From Halopseudomonas bauzanensis (GTDB lineage: Bacteria; Pseudomonadota; Gammaproteobacteria; Pseudomonadales; Pseudomonadaceae): DNA of 64,000 nucleotides. Below the pieces are notes generated by a model. That model made no database searches. It was not told the origin of the DNA and saw only the letters and a program-made list of their open reading frames with translations. Below are positions 18,148 to 27,601 of the stretch, one piece after another; within the stretch, counting starts at the first letter, position 1, and each line of letters opens with the position of its first letter. Made by a program: the position numbers and the translations under genes. The stretch is from assembly GCF_900114735.1 (NCBI RefSeq), contig NZ_FOUA01000004.1, positions 239,440 to 303,439 of the forward strand, given 5' to 3'.

Positions 18148-20736
18148 ATGACCGACTCTGCCAAGCGCGAAGACCTCCTTACCGAACTGGATGACCTCGT
18201 CGCCACAAGCGACACCGGTGCGCGCAAACCTCACGGCCTGACGGGCAAGCTGTTACTCTCAGTTGCCGCTTTCTGGTCCCTCTTTCAACTCTGGATCGCC
18301 TCACCGCTCCCTTACATGGTCGGGTTTGGCGTATTCAACAGTACCGAAGCCCGCTCTATTCACCTGGCCCTGGCGGTGTTTCTCGGCTTCATGGCCTTCC
18401 CCGCACTGCGCCGCTCGCCACGAGACCGAGTGCCCCTGTCGGATTGGATCATGGCGTTGGCCGGCGCCTTCTGCGCCGCCTATATCTACCTGTTTTATGC
18501 CGCACTGGCGGGACGCCCCGGCAACCCCACCACCCTGGACGTAGCCGTCGCCATTGTCGGCCTGCTGCTGTTGTTGGAGGCCACGCGCCGCGCCCTGGGC
18601 CCTCCCCTGATGATTGTGGCCCTGGTCTTCATCGTCTACTCTCTGGCCGGCCCCTGGATGCCCGGCATGCTGGCCCACCGCGGCGTCAGCCTGACATCCC
18701 TGGCCAACCATCAATGGTTGAGCACCCAGGGGGTGTTCGGTATCGCCCTGGGCGTATCCACCAGTTTCGTCTTTCTATTCGTGCTGTTCGGCTCTCTGCT
18801 AGACAAGGCCGGCGCCGGCAACTACTTCATCAAGCTGGCGTTCTCCCTGCTGGGCCATTACCGCGGCGGTCCGGCCAAGGCTGCCGTGGCCGCCTCGGGC
18901 ATGACTGGCCTGATTTCCGGCTCGTCCATTGCCAACACCGTGACCACCGGCACCTTCACCATTCCGATGATGAAACGCGTCGGCTATACCGCAGAACAGT
19001 CCGGTGCAGTAGAAGTATCCGCGTCGGTCAACGGTCAGATCATGCCGCCGGTAATGGGTGCGGCGGCCTTCCTGATGGTTGAGTACGTCGGCATCTCCTA
19101 TACGGAAGTCATCAAGCATGCCTTCCTGCCGGCGATGATTTCCTATATCGCCTTGTTCTACATCGTGCATCTGGCCGCCCTGAAAGCGGGCATGCAGGGA
19201 TTACAGAGCAGTAACCCTGACCGCCCCATGCTACGCAAGGTGCTGGGGTTTCTCACCGGCCTGCTATTGATCATGGGATTGTCGGTAGCCGTCTATTACG
19301 GGCTTGGGTGGCTGAAACCCTTGTTGGGCGATTACGCCGCCTGGGTCATCGCGGCCGGTCTCGCGGCCACCTACCTTGCCTTGGTGCGAATCGGCGCCCG
19401 TTATCCGGATCTGGAGCTGGATGATCCGAACTCCCCCGTGGTGTCCATGCCGCAGACCAGACCCACGCTGATGACCGGCTTGCATTACATTCTGCCGGTG
19501 ATCGTGCTGGTGTGGTGCCTGATGGTCGAGCGGCTCTCGCCCGGTCTGTCTGCATTCTGGGCCACGGTGTTCATGATCGCCATTATCATCACCCAACACC
19601 CGCTCATCGCCCTGTTTCGCAAGGAGCAGGATGTCGCCACGAAGGTCCGCCAGGGCTTTTCTGACCTCTGGGAAGGTCTGGTCGCCGGCGCGCGCAACAT
19701 GATCGGCATTGGTATCGCCACCGCAACCGCAGGCATTATTGTTGGCGCCGTATCCCAAACCGGCGTCGGGCTGGTGCTGGCAGACCTGGTGGAAGTCCTG
19801 TCCATGGGCAACCTGATGCTGATGCTGATGCTGACGGCGGTGCTCAGCCTGATCCTCGGCATGGGCCTACCCACCACGGCGAACTACATCGTGGTATCGG
19901 CGCTTCTGGCCCCGGTGATCGTTACGCTGGGGCAGCAGAACGGCCTCATCGTACCGCTGATCGCGGTGCACCTGTTCGTGTTCTACTTCGGCATCATGGC
20001 GGATGTCACGCCGCCCGTCGGCCTGGCCTCCTTTGCCGCTGCAGCGATTTCCAGGGGTGACCCCATCCGTACCGGCTTCCAGGCGTTCTACTACAGCCTG
20101 CGCACCGCGGCTCTGCCCTTCCTGTTCATCTTCAATACCGACCTGCTGCTGATCGACGTGAGCTTCGTATATGGCGTGGTGATATTTGTGATTGCCACCA
20201 TTGCCATGCTGATCTTTGCCGCCGCCACTCAGGGCTGGATGATCACCCGTAGCCGCCGCTACGAAAGCCTGCTGCTTCTGCTGGTAGCCTTCACCCTGTT
20301 CCGCCCCGGATTCTGGATGGATCTGTTGCATGACCCCTACCGCTCCATTCCACCGGCGGAGATCACCCAGGCCCTGGATCGGATGGACGAGGACAGCAAT
20401 CTGCGCATGCAGATCAGCGGTGTTGATGATATCGGCAACCCGACCACCTTCTATTTGCTCGTCCCGATTCCCAATGGCCTGACCGGCGAGGAAAAACTGG
20501 AAAACCTCGGTCTGACACTGATGCAGGAAGGCGACCGCACCCTGGTGGACATGGTGAGCTTTGGCAGCCTGGCGTCACAGCTCGGCTTCGATTTCGATCA
20601 GGAGATACTCGAGGTAATGGCACCGGTTGACCGCTACCGCAAGGAATGGATGTGGATTCCCGCACTGCTGATATTCGCACTGGTAGCCTGGCTGCAGTGG
20701 CGTCGTCGCCCCGCGACGCCGGCAACCACGGCGTAA
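18148..20736 (+). CDS. TRAP transporter permease, fused small and large subunits
   Basis: An 862-residue inner-membrane protein. The N-terminal part (about residues 30-165) supplies the DctQ-like four-helix unit and the centre (about 170-700) the DctM-like permease, with family segments such as SGSSIANTVTTGTF and LGMGLPTTANYIV. The last 140 residues, between the final permease helix and a C-terminal helix, form a soluble domain of the DUF3394 type found on fused TAXI-TRAP permeases. It uses a sodium or proton gradient to import the ligand bound by the preceding receptor. Confidence 0.94.
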   Translation: MTDSAKREDLLTELDDLVATSDTGARKPHGLTGKLLLSVAAFWSLFQLWIASPLPYMVGFGVFNSTEARSIHLALAVFLGFMAFPALRRSPRDRVPLSDWIMALAGAFCAAYIYLFYAALAGRPGNPTTLDVAVAIVGLLLLLEATRRALGPPLMIVALVFIVYSLAGPWMPGMLAHRGVSLTSLANHQWLSTQGVFGIALGVSTSFVFLFVLFGSLLDKAGAGNYFIKLAFSLLGHYRGGPAKAAVAASGMTGLISGSSIANTVTTGTFTIPMMKRVGYTAEQSGAVEVSASVNGQIMPPVMGAAAFLMVEYVGISYTEVIKHAFLPAMISYIALFYIVHLAALKAGMQGLQSSNPDRPMLRKVLGFLTGLLLIMGLSVAVYYGLGWLKPLLGDYAAWVIAAGLAATYLALVRIGARYPDLELDDPNSPVVSMPQTRPTLMTGLHYILPVIVLVWCLMVERLSPGLSAFWATVFMIAIIITQHPLIALFRKEQDVATKVRQGFSDLWEGLVAGARNMIGIGIATATAGIIVGAVSQTGVGLVLADLVEVLSMGNLMLMLMLTAVLSLILGMGLPTTANYIVVSALLAPVIVTLGQQNGLIVPLIAVHLFVFYFGIMADVTPPVGLASFAAAAISRGDPIRTGFQAFYYSLRTAALPFLFIFNTDLLLIDVSFVYGVVIFVIATIAMLIFAAATQGWMITRSRRYESLLLLLVAFTLFRPGFWMDLLHDPYRSIPPAEITQALDRMDEDSNLRMQISGVDDIGNPTTFYLLVPIPNGLTGEEKLENLGLTLMQEGDRTLVDMVSFGSLASQLGFDFDQEILEVMAPVDRYRKEWMWIPALLIFALVAWLQWRRRPATPATTA

Positions 20737-20747
20737 GGAGCCCAAGC

Positions 20748-21176
20748 ATGTACAAGGTGATATTGGTACCGGTAGACATCGACCACAAGGCCTCCTGGGC
20801 CAAGTCGCTGCCTACGGCGATTCAGCTGTGCCAGACCTATGGCGCCTCATTGCATCTCGTGAGCATCATTCCCAGTGTCAGGATGCCGATGGTCGATGGA
20901 TTCTTCCCCGAGGATTTCACCGCAACGGCGAAGAAGAAAATGAAGGAAGCGCTGCAGGCCTTTGCCGCCAAGCAAGTACCAGCCGAGCTGAAAGCCAAGC
21001 TGATCGTGGTCGATGGCAAAGCCTATGAAGGCATTCTGCGGGTGGCGAAGAAGATCAATGCCGACCTGATCGTCATGTCCACGCATAAGCGCAAGCGCAT
21101 CGAGGACTATCTGATCGGCACCAATGCCATGCGGGTGCTGCAACAGTCGAAGGTATCGGTGTTGGTGGTGCGCTGA
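20748..21176 (+). CDS. Universal stress protein, UspA family
   Basis: A 142-residue cytoplasmic protein starting MYKVILVPVD, with an internal nucleotide-binding-like region and the C-terminal GTNAMRVLQQSKVSVLVVR strand that ends most Usp domains. The ATG at 20748 lies 11 bases after the permease stop and has AAGGAG in front, so the longer open frame is not used. Usp genes linked to TAXI-TRAP permeases are known elsewhere, where the Usp protein is proposed to bind ATP and tune transport; that role here is inferred. Confidence 0.92.
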   Translation: MYKVILVPVDIDHKASWAKSLPTAIQLCQTYGASLHLVSIIPSVRMPMVDGFFPEDFTATAKKKMKEALQAFAAKQVPAELKAKLIVVDGKAYEGILRVAKKINADLIVMSTHKRKRIEDYLIGTNAMRVLQQSKVSVLVVR

Positions 21177-21215
21177 GGCCGCTGCCAACATGACGTGAAA
21201 CCCAGGCGTCGGGTG

Positions 21216-21279
21216 GCAGAGGGGCCTCCTCTGCTCTGTAGGAGCCCCGCCCCGAGGCGATGCTGGCCGCGAGGCCAGC
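21216..21279. repeat. Tandem hairpins, REP-like intergenic element
   Basis: Two stem-loops lie between the convergent Usp and helicase genes: GCAGAGG/CCTCTGC at 21216-21234 and GCTGGCC/GGCCAGC at 21262-21279, separated by a TGTAGGAGC segment. That segment and the GC-rich palindromes are reminiscent of Pseudomonas REP elements. No second copy was noticed in this window, so family membership is uncertain; the hairpins may simply act as a bidirectional terminator. Confidence 0.45.
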
Positions 21280-21289
21280 CAAGCTACCG

Positions 21290-22651
21290 TCAGGTACGCC
21301 GCTTCGGTGGTGCCAGCCCGTCGGAACTGGTTACCACTTCGCCCTTGGGCACCGCCGGTTTGCGCCGGGCTGCCGGCTTCGGCGTTTTCGGCCGCTTGAT
21401 CTTCTTCTTGTCATCTTTTTTCTTCTTGGCGCCCACTGGCTTGCCGGACGCCTTGAGCTTTTTCGGCCCCTTGAAACTGCCAGCCAGCTCCTTGATCACC
21501 CGCCGCTCGAACTGTCGACGCAGGTAGCGCTCGATGCTCGACATCAGGCTCCACTCATGGGGAGCCACCAGGGATACGGCAACCCCTTCCCCACCGGCCC
21601 GACCGGTGCGGCCCACCCGATGGAGATAGTCATCACCACTGCGCGGCATGTCGAAGTTGATCACCAGGTCCAGCTCGCTGATGTCCAGGCCACGGGCGGC
21701 TACATCCGTAGCGACCAGCACACCGCTGCCACCCTGCTTGAAGCGCTCAATGGCCAGCTTGCGGTCCTTCTGATCCTTTTCGCCATGCAGCACATACACC
21801 CGCAGCCCTTCCACCGCCCGCAGCACGCCATTCAAGCGATCAGCCATCACCCGCGTATTGGTGAAGACAATCGCCTTGCCCTGACATTCATTGAGCAGTA
21901 GCCATTTGACCAATGCCTCGCGGTGCGCATTGTCATCCACCGCGATCACTTGCTGACGAATGGCTGGGGTATCGTCGCGCACGCTGTCCAACTCCAGCCA
22001 GCGCGGCTCGCGCAGTACCTGCTCGATAATACGCTTCAGGCCCGCGTTGCCGGTGGTAGCGGAGAACAGCATGGTCTGGCGTTGCTCGGGGCAGGCCTGG
22101 GCGATAGTCAGCACATCTTCGGCAAAGCCCATATCCAGCATGCGATCAGCTTCATCGATGATCAGCGTCTGAATGGTGGACAGATCCAATCCGCCGGCAC
22201 CCAGTTGCTCCAGGCAGCGACCCGGCGTGGCAATGACGATGTCCGGATTCTTGCGCAGCTTGGCAGCCTGGACCTTGAAATCCTCACCACCGATGACCAA
22301 CTCGGATTTGAGAAAGGTAAAGCGCGCCAGGTCCTGGATGTCCTTGTGAATCTGCTGCGCCAGCTCGCGGGTCGGCGACAGGATCAGCGCCCGTGGCGCC
22401 AGCGGCTTGCTGTCATCGTCCAGCAGACGCTGCAGAGTCGGCAGCACGTAGGCCGCCGTCTTGCCACTGCCGGTCTGAGCGATGATATACAGATCCTCAC
22501 CAGCAATCGCATGGGGAATCGCCGCCGCCTGAACCGGCGTGGGCTTTTCGAAGGACAGGGCCGAGAGTGCCTTGAGCAGGCGTTCATGCAGGGAGAGTTC
22601 TGTGAACACAAGTTTACCTTTCTGGAAACGGGGGTACTGATAATCCGACAT
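21290..22651 (-). CDS. DEAD-box ATP-dependent RNA helicase
   Basis: A 453-residue helicase with the Q motif (FEKPTPVQ near residue 37), Walker A AQTGSGKT, the DEAD box in LIIDEADRMLDMGF, SAT, and motif VI HRVGRTGR near residue 345. The last 70 residues are a basic Lys/Arg-rich tail ending PPKRRT, likely an RNA-binding extension. It could be an SrmB- or RhlE-like factor for ribosome assembly or RNA decay; the tail does not settle which. It is divergent from dusA across about 160 bases. Confidence 0.92.
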   Translation of the reverse strand: MSDYQYPRFQKGKLVFTELSLHERLLKALSALSFEKPTPVQAAAIPHAIAGEDLYIIAQTGSGKTAAYVLPTLQRLLDDDSKPLAPRALILSPTRELAQQIHKDIQDLARFTFLKSELVIGGEDFKVQAAKLRKNPDIVIATPGRCLEQLGAGGLDLSTIQTLIIDEADRMLDMGFAEDVLTIAQACPEQRQTMLFSATTGNAGLKRIIEQVLREPRWLELDSVRDDTPAIRQQVIAVDDNAHREALVKWLLLNECQGKAIVFTNTRVMADRLNGVLRAVEGLRVYVLHGEKDQKDRKLAIERFKQGGSGVLVATDVAARGLDISELDLVINFDMPRSGDDYLHRVGRTGRAGGEGVAVSLVAPHEWSLMSSIERYLRRQFERRVIKELAGSFKGPKKLKASGKPVGAKKKKDDKKKIKRPKTPKPAARRKPAVPKGEVVTSSDGLAPPKRRT

Positions 22652-22811
22652 GCCGCTAGTGTATCACTGCTTGCAGAAAACACCGGTAGCTTCGCCATAC
22701 CAGACGCCTGACGCCGGTCGCCCGCGCCGGTCGCCTCCATCGTCCAAGATGCGGCGTTCCTGATACACTAGCGCCCCTATTTATCGCCTCAGCGCCAGGA
22801 TAATCTCTTCA

Positions 22812-23837
22812 ATGCAGCAACCGTCGCCCTCTCTCTCACGCCCCGGCCCATCCCGCCGCTTTTCCGTGGCGCCCATGATGGATTGGTCTGACCGCCATTA
22901 CCGCTATTTCGCGCGCCTGATCAGCCAGCATGCACTGCTGTACACCGAGATGGTCACCACCGGCGCGGTATTGCATGGGGATCGTGCGCGGTTTCTGGGT
23001 TACAGCCCGGAGGAACAGCCGTTGGCGCTGCAGTTGGGCGGCAGCAATGCCCAGGAATTGGCGCAGTGCGCCCGACTGGCCGAGGACGCCGGTTATGCCG
23101 AGGTGAACCTCAATGTCGGCTGCCCCAGCGACCGGGTGCAGAACAATCTGATCGGCGCCTGCCTGATGGGCCACCCGCAGTTGGTGGCCGATGCTGTGAA
23201 GGCAATACGGGATGCCTGCAGCATCCCGGTCACCGTCAAGCACCGCATCGGCATCAATGGCCGGGACAGCTATGAGCAGCTGGTGGATTTTGTGGGCCAG
23301 GTCCATGAGGCCGGCTGCGATACCTTCATCGTGCACGCCCGTATCGCCATCCTGGAGGGGCTGTCGCCCAAGGAGAACCGGGATATCCCGCCGTTACGCT
23401 ATGAGGTGGTGCATCAGCTGAAAGCGGATTTTCCGCAGATGGAAATTATCCTCAACGGTGGCCTGACCGACCTGGATGTGATGCAGGAGCATCTTCATGG
23501 GCTCGATGGCGTGATGGTCGGCCGTGAGGCATACCACAATCCCTATCTGCTGGCAGAGGTGGACCAGCGTTTCTATGCTGACGAGGCGCCAGTACGCAGT
23601 CGCATCGAGGTGCTGGAAGCGCTGCGTCCCTACATCGCTGCACACCTGGCCCAGGGCGGCATAATGCATCACGTCACCCGCCATATTCTCGGCCTGTTTC
23701 AGGGGCTGCCGGGCGCGCGGCATTTCCGCCGGCAATTGAGTACCGAAATTCATCGCACCGACCAGCCCCTGGCGCTCTATGACCAGCTGGTCACGCAGAT
23801 GGCTGAACGCACACAACCGCAGGATTGCCCCCTGTAA
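22812..23837 (+). CDS. dusA: tRNA-dihydrouridine(20/20a) synthase DusA
   Basis: A 341-residue FMN enzyme that reduces uridines in the tRNA D-loop using NADPH. The FMN-barrel start VAPMMDWSDRHYRYF is characteristic of the DusA subgroup. NVGCPSDRVQ carries the catalytic Cys near residue 105, and KHRIGING is the substrate-binding segment. Adjacent tal downstream matches the order I recall in P. aeruginosa. Confidence 0.95.
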   Translation: MQQPSPSLSRPGPSRRFSVAPMMDWSDRHYRYFARLISQHALLYTEMVTTGAVLHGDRARFLGYSPEEQPLALQLGGSNAQELAQCARLAEDAGYAEVNLNVGCPSDRVQNNLIGACLMGHPQLVADAVKAIRDACSIPVTVKHRIGINGRDSYEQLVDFVGQVHEAGCDTFIVHARIAILEGLSPKENRDIPPLRYEVVHQLKADFPQMEIILNGGLTDLDVMQEHLHGLDGVMVGREAYHNPYLLAEVDQRFYADEAPVRSRIEVLEALRPYIAAHLAQGGIMHHVTRHILGLFQGLPGARHFRRQLSTEIHRTDQPLALYDQLVTQMAERTQPQDCPL

Positions 23838-23890
23838 CAGGCTTGAGGTAAGGTCGAAGTCTACTTTCTTCGCAATCACCTTGGGCCATC

Positions 23891-24841
23891 ATGACAAGCA
23901 AACTGGACAATCTCCGTCAGCACACGTTGATTGTCGCCGACACCGGTGACATCGACGCGATCCGCACTCTGCAACCGGTGGATGCCACCACCAATCCTTC
24001 ACTGTTGCTCAAAGCCGCCCAACAACCGGACTACAGCCACCTGCTGGACCGAGCCTTGCTGCAGGCAGCTGGCAGTTATGACCTTATTACCGATGCCTGC
24101 GATCACTTCGCGGTGGCCGTCGGCAGCCAGATCATCAAGCTGATTCCAGGAAGAGTCTCGACCGAGGTGGATGCACGGCTTTCCTTCGACCGCGCCGCCA
24201 CTCTCGACAAGGCCCGCAAACTGATCGAACTATATGAGCAGGCCGGCGTTACCCGTGATCGGGTGCTGATCAAGATCGCCGCCACCTGGGAGGGCATCCA
24301 GGCCGCTGCCGAGCTGGAACGCGAAGGCATCCAGTGCAACCTGACACTGCTGTTCTCTTTCGCCCAGGCCCAGGCTTGTGCTGATGCGGGTGTGTTTCTG
24401 ATCTCGCCCTTCGTCGGGCGCATCTACGATTGGTACAAGCAGCGCGACGGCGTTGATTATCAGGGTGTGGATGATCCCGGTGTGCAATCAGTGGCACGCA
24501 TCTTCCGCTATTACAAGGAGCACCTGTACGCCACCGTGGTCATGGGTGCGAGCTTCCGTAATATCGGCCAGATCGAAGCGCTGTGCGGCTGCGATCGTCT
24601 GACTATCAGCCCTGCCCTGTTGCAGCAGTTGGCCAAGGAGGCCGGCAACCTGTCGCCCTCCGCGTTCCTGACCGGCGCTTCGGATGACCCAAGGGAGGAA
24701 TTGAACGAGCCGGCTTTCCGCTGGGCACACAATGAAGACGCCATGGCCACGGAGAAACTCGCCGAAGGCATTCGCGCCTTCGCCGCGGATCAACTCAAAC
24801 TGGAAAAGTTGCTGGCTGAACGGGCCGCGTCAGTGGCCTGA
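23891..24841 (+). CDS. tal: Transaldolase
   Basis: A 316-residue TalB-type transaldolase of the pentose phosphate pathway that moves a dihydroxyacetone unit between sugar phosphates. [14 protein letters not shown] near residue 31 and the Schiff-base Lys in [14 protein letters not shown] near residue 130 are visible, and the length matches E. coli TalB (317). Its last 12 bases overlap the 3' end of the convergent rssC gene, so the two coding regions share sequence and have no room for a terminator between them. Confidence 0.96.
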   Translation: MTSKLDNLRQHTLIVADTGDIDAIRTLQPVDATTNPSLLLKAAQQPDYSHLLDRALLQAAGSYDLITDACDHFAVAVGSQIIKLIPGRVSTEVDARLSFDRAATLDKARKLIELYEQAGVTRDRVLIKIAATWEGIQAAAELEREGIQCNLTLLFSFAQAQACADAGVFLISPFVGRIYDWYKQRDGVDYQGVDDPGVQSVARIFRYYKEHLYATVVMGASFRNIGQIEALCGCDRLTISPALLQQLAKEAGNLSPSAFLTGASDDPREELNEPAFRWAHNEDAMATEKLAEGIRAFAADQLKLEKLLAERAASVA

Positions 24842-25318
24842 TTCGAGCGTGCTGACCAGGTCGGTGAAAGCCGACCGGTTATGCTCGTTGAGGTTCATCA
24901 GGATACGATGGGCCTCCAGCACTCGGCTTTTCACCTGCTCCTCCGAAAGAACCTGACCGGGCAGATCCTGCAGTTCGGTATCGGTAGGCGTGGATTCGGT
25001 CACGATATTGAATATCTGGTCAAACCCCATACTCTGCAGCAGCCGGTTCATGTCCTCATGGGTGGATACCAGGGTCGGCAACAGGCCGACCCTATCCCGT
25101 GACAGGATCGACAGCTTGGCCAGCAAACCCAGGGAAGTGCTGTCAATGTTATCTGTTTCGGTCAGATCAATGACGATGCAGCTGAAGTTCAGGCTGCTGA
25201 AAATCTTCTCGATGTAGGCATCCAGCGCAGCGCAGAGTGTCAGGCGCACATCGCCAATGAATTTGAGGATAAAAGTACTCTCGGATTCAGCGAACTGAAT
25301 CCTGCCTGTGGTCATCAT
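24830..25318 (-). CDS. rssC: STAS-domain anti-sigma factor antagonist, RssC type
   Basis: A 162-residue protein with an N-terminal STAS domain. The conserved phosphorylation site reads NIDSTSLG (Ser60), and residues beyond about 110 form an acidic, helical C-terminal extension. The start ATG at 25318 overlaps the rssB stop as ATGA, so the pair is translationally coupled. In partner-switch systems the unphosphorylated STAS protein captures a partner and a PP2C phosphatase resets it; the adjacent RssB has that phosphatase. The symbol rests on family and the recalled P. aeruginosa order (dusA, tal, rssC, rssB). HsbA-like proteins are the main alternative. Confidence 0.85.
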   Translation of the reverse strand: MMTTGRIQFAESESTFILKFIGDVRLTLCAALDAYIEKIFSSLNFSCIVIDLTETDNIDSTSLGLLAKLSILSRDRVGLLPTLVSTHEDMNRLLQSMGFDQIFNIVTESTPTDTELQDLPGQVLSEEQVKSRVLEAHRILMNLNEHNRSAFTDLVSTLESGH

Positions 25319-26505
25319 TCCGAGGTCCTGCTCAACAACAATACTGAGATATCGTCCGGCATCACCTTGGTCTGGTCGAGGCCGAGCAAATGCATGAAAC
25401 GCTGCATGTCTCCTCCTGCCTGGCCGATCAGCCCAGGTAGCCGGTCTTCCTTTTCCTTCAGAGTAGTCCCTTCGACACAATCAAGCACGCCATCCGAACA
25501 CAGCGTCAGGGAGAACCGGGACGGCAGTGGAATCTGGTGGTTTTCAAATTCGGCTTCGGGAAACAACCCCACCGGTCGCCCCTTGCCCAGCAGATACTCT
25601 GCCTTGCCATCGACACACAGCACCGGCAGCGGCAAATGCCCACCAATACTGTAGGTAAGCGTCTGCTGCGCCTCGTCGATGACACCGCCGAGCATGGTGA
25701 CATGCTTACCCAGGTTACAACTGATCAGGCTGCGGTTGATATGCCCAAGCACATCCGATGGCTGGAACCGGATCGGCCCCTGCTCCTGCAGCTTGCGCTG
25801 CTCATAGAGCAGCCGCGTGGTCATGAACTTGAGCAGCACGGTGACGAACGCCGACGAGGCGCCATGCCCGGAGACATCCGCCAGATAAAACGCCAGTTGG
25901 GTTTCCGACACACGAAAGTAGTCGACGAAATCGCCGGACAGATACAGTGAGGGGATGATGCGGTGTTCAAATAGATACTGACCGCTTCCCCAGGGCGAAG
26001 CCGGCAACATGTTGAGCTGTACCTGTCGCCCCGCGGTCTGATCATCGCGCAGTTCGCGCAGATGATTTTCCAGTTCGCGGTTGGCCAGCTCAAGACGCTC
26101 ACGGATACGCTGGTTTTCGGTGCGCAGCCGCGCCCGATCAAGCGAGCGGCGTACCGCGTGCTCAAGCAATTCAAGGTCCGCCTGGGGCTTGATCAGATAA
26201 TCGCTGGCGCCCAGCCGCAAGGCCTCGACCACATCGCTCATGACGCCGTCATCGGAGATGACCACCACCGGCGTATCCGGCCTGGCGTCGGCAATCTGGG
26301 CAAGCAGCTCGAAACCGCTCATGTCCGACATGTACAGATCGCAGAGTACCAGTTCAGGACGCTGGCCCGCGACGAGTGTCAGTCCTTCGTGGGCGCGACT
26401 GGCCTGCAGTACCTCGAAGCCACACTGTTCAAGATGAATCGAGATGCTTTGACGAACCTGATCGTCATCATCAATAACCAGCAAAGTGGTGCCAGGAAGC
26501 TGCAT
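25315..26505 (-). CDS. rssB: Response regulator with PP2C/SpoIIE phosphatase domain, RssB type
   Basis: A 396-residue two-domain protein. The receiver (residues 7-120) has its acidic pocket at IDDDD, phospho-acceptor Asp56 in LCDLYMSD, and Lys in DYLIKP. A coiled linker (125-165) leads to a SpoIIE-type phosphatase domain that keeps the metal-binding aspartates: SGDFVDYF, ADVSGHG, CSDGVLD and PDDISVL. RssB proteins control RpoS stability through ClpXP. E. coli RssB has a degenerate phosphatase fold, whereas this one looks active. It lacks the C-terminal kinase domain of HsbR, which supports RssB. RssC is its likely substrate. Confidence 0.87.
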   Translation of the reverse strand: MQLPGTTLLVIDDDDQVRQSISIHLEQCGFEVLQASRAHEGLTLVAGQRPELVLCDLYMSDMSGFELLAQIADARPDTPVVVISDDGVMSDVVEALRLGASDYLIKPQADLELLEHAVRRSLDRARLRTENQRIRERLELANRELENHLRELRDDQTAGRQVQLNMLPASPWGSGQYLFEHRIIPSLYLSGDFVDYFRVSETQLAFYLADVSGHGASSAFVTVLLKFMTTRLLYEQRKLQEQGPIRFQPSDVLGHINRSLISCNLGKHVTMLGGVIDEAQQTLTYSIGGHLPLPVLCVDGKAEYLLGKGRPVGLFPEAEFENHQIPLPSRFSLTLCSDGVLDCVEGTTLKEKEDRLPGLIGQAGGDMQRFMHLLGLDQTKVMPDDISVLLLSRTSE

Positions 26506-26663
26506 AGATTCCCTACGTCATTGCCGAGAAGCCAGGCTGAGCGTCTCGGCCACAGGGTGTATTCGAAGTCAGACTCGAGTCTGAAGCCCAGGGATGTCTC
26601 CCGAAGGGGCAGACATTACTCCCATCCGCTCCGGCAGGCAACCATCGACAGGACGGTGCAGGA

Positions 26664-27395
26664 TCAGAAGTCGTCTTCCACCTGCCCATCCATGACCTTG
26701 AACTCGCGATTCTGTAACCAGACATTGCGCACGAAGCTATATTTGTCGCCGCGAATGAGCCGTTCCTGGGACAGCAACCCGGCGCGGGTATCGACCACAT
26801 CCACCCCCAGCGCGGTGTTGCGGCTGGGTACGTGGTCCATCTGGCCGCGGTAGCTATAACCGGCATAACCTTCAACGGCAAGGGCGCTACCATCGCGCAC
26901 GGTGCTCGGGCCAAAGAAGGGCAACATGACATACGGCCCGCTATCGACGCCCCAGGCGCCCAGGGTCTGGCCGAAATCTTCGTCGTTGCGCTGCAGGCCC
27001 ATGCGGGTAGCCACATCGAACATGCCCACCAAGCCGACGGTGGTGTTCATCAGAAACCGCGACAGGTCCACACTGGCATCATGGAATTTGCCCTGGAGCA
27101 GGTTATTGACCAGGTTCTTCGGCTCACCCAGATTGTTGAAGACGTTGGTGATGCCATTATTCAGTGCCATCGGCATGACTCGATCGTAGCCCTGGGCAAC
27201 AGGCCTGAGGGCGTAGGTATCGAGGGTATCGTTGAAACGGAAAACCACACGGTTGACCGGCTCCCAGGGGTCGGGATTGCGATACTCGGCCGCATAGTCA
27301 TCATCGTCACCCTCATTCGCCAAGGCCGGGATAACCAGCGACAGGGCGAGTGCTCCGGCCAGCAGACTGTGTGCAGTGGAGTTCATCAGGTTCAT
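26664..27395 (-). CDS. mlaA: MlaA/VacJ family outer-membrane lipid transport protein
   Basis: A 243-residue MlaA-type protein, part of the pathway that removes misplaced phospholipids from the outer leaflet. The family core starts at NPDPWEPVNRVVFRFND near residue 35 and includes NTTVGLVGMFDVA and GPYVMLPFFGPST. MlaA is normally a lipoprotein, but no lipobox cysteine is seen; the leader reads as a signal peptidase I substrate ending IPALA. Three ATGs are possible (27413, 27395, 27386); 27395 is chosen because GGAG lies 12 bases upstream, but this is not firm. It lies upstream of rssB in the same direction. Confidence 0.9.
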   Translation of the reverse strand: MNLMNSTAHSLLAGALALSLVIPALANEGDDDDYAAEYRNPDPWEPVNRVVFRFNDTLDTYALRPVAQGYDRVMPMALNNGITNVFNNLGEPKNLVNNLLQGKFHDASVDLSRFLMNTTVGLVGMFDVATRMGLQRNDEDFGQTLGAWGVDSGPYVMLPFFGPSTVRDGSALAVEGYAGYSYRGQMDHVPSRNTALGVDVVDTRAGLLSQERLIRGDKYSFVRNVWLQNREFKVMDGQVEDDF

Positions 27396-27601
27396 TGTTG
27401 CTAAAGTCTCCATTCAGGATGGCAAGTGACCGAGACAGCAATACCACGCTGCAAGCCGCCATTGTAATCCAAACAGGCTGCTCGACCAGTGACTTTGTGA
27501 TGAATTCGGTCGATCGTGACATCGGGAATGCCAGCCGGCAGGCAGACGTCTCCCATGCGCAGCGCTATAGTGTGGTCAGGATCTTACCGAGGAGAGCCCC
27601 C

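Noticed and set aside
21181..21289. A confirmed REP family
   Set aside because: The palindromes look REP-like, but no second copy was noticed in the 64 kb, so only a tentative label is given.
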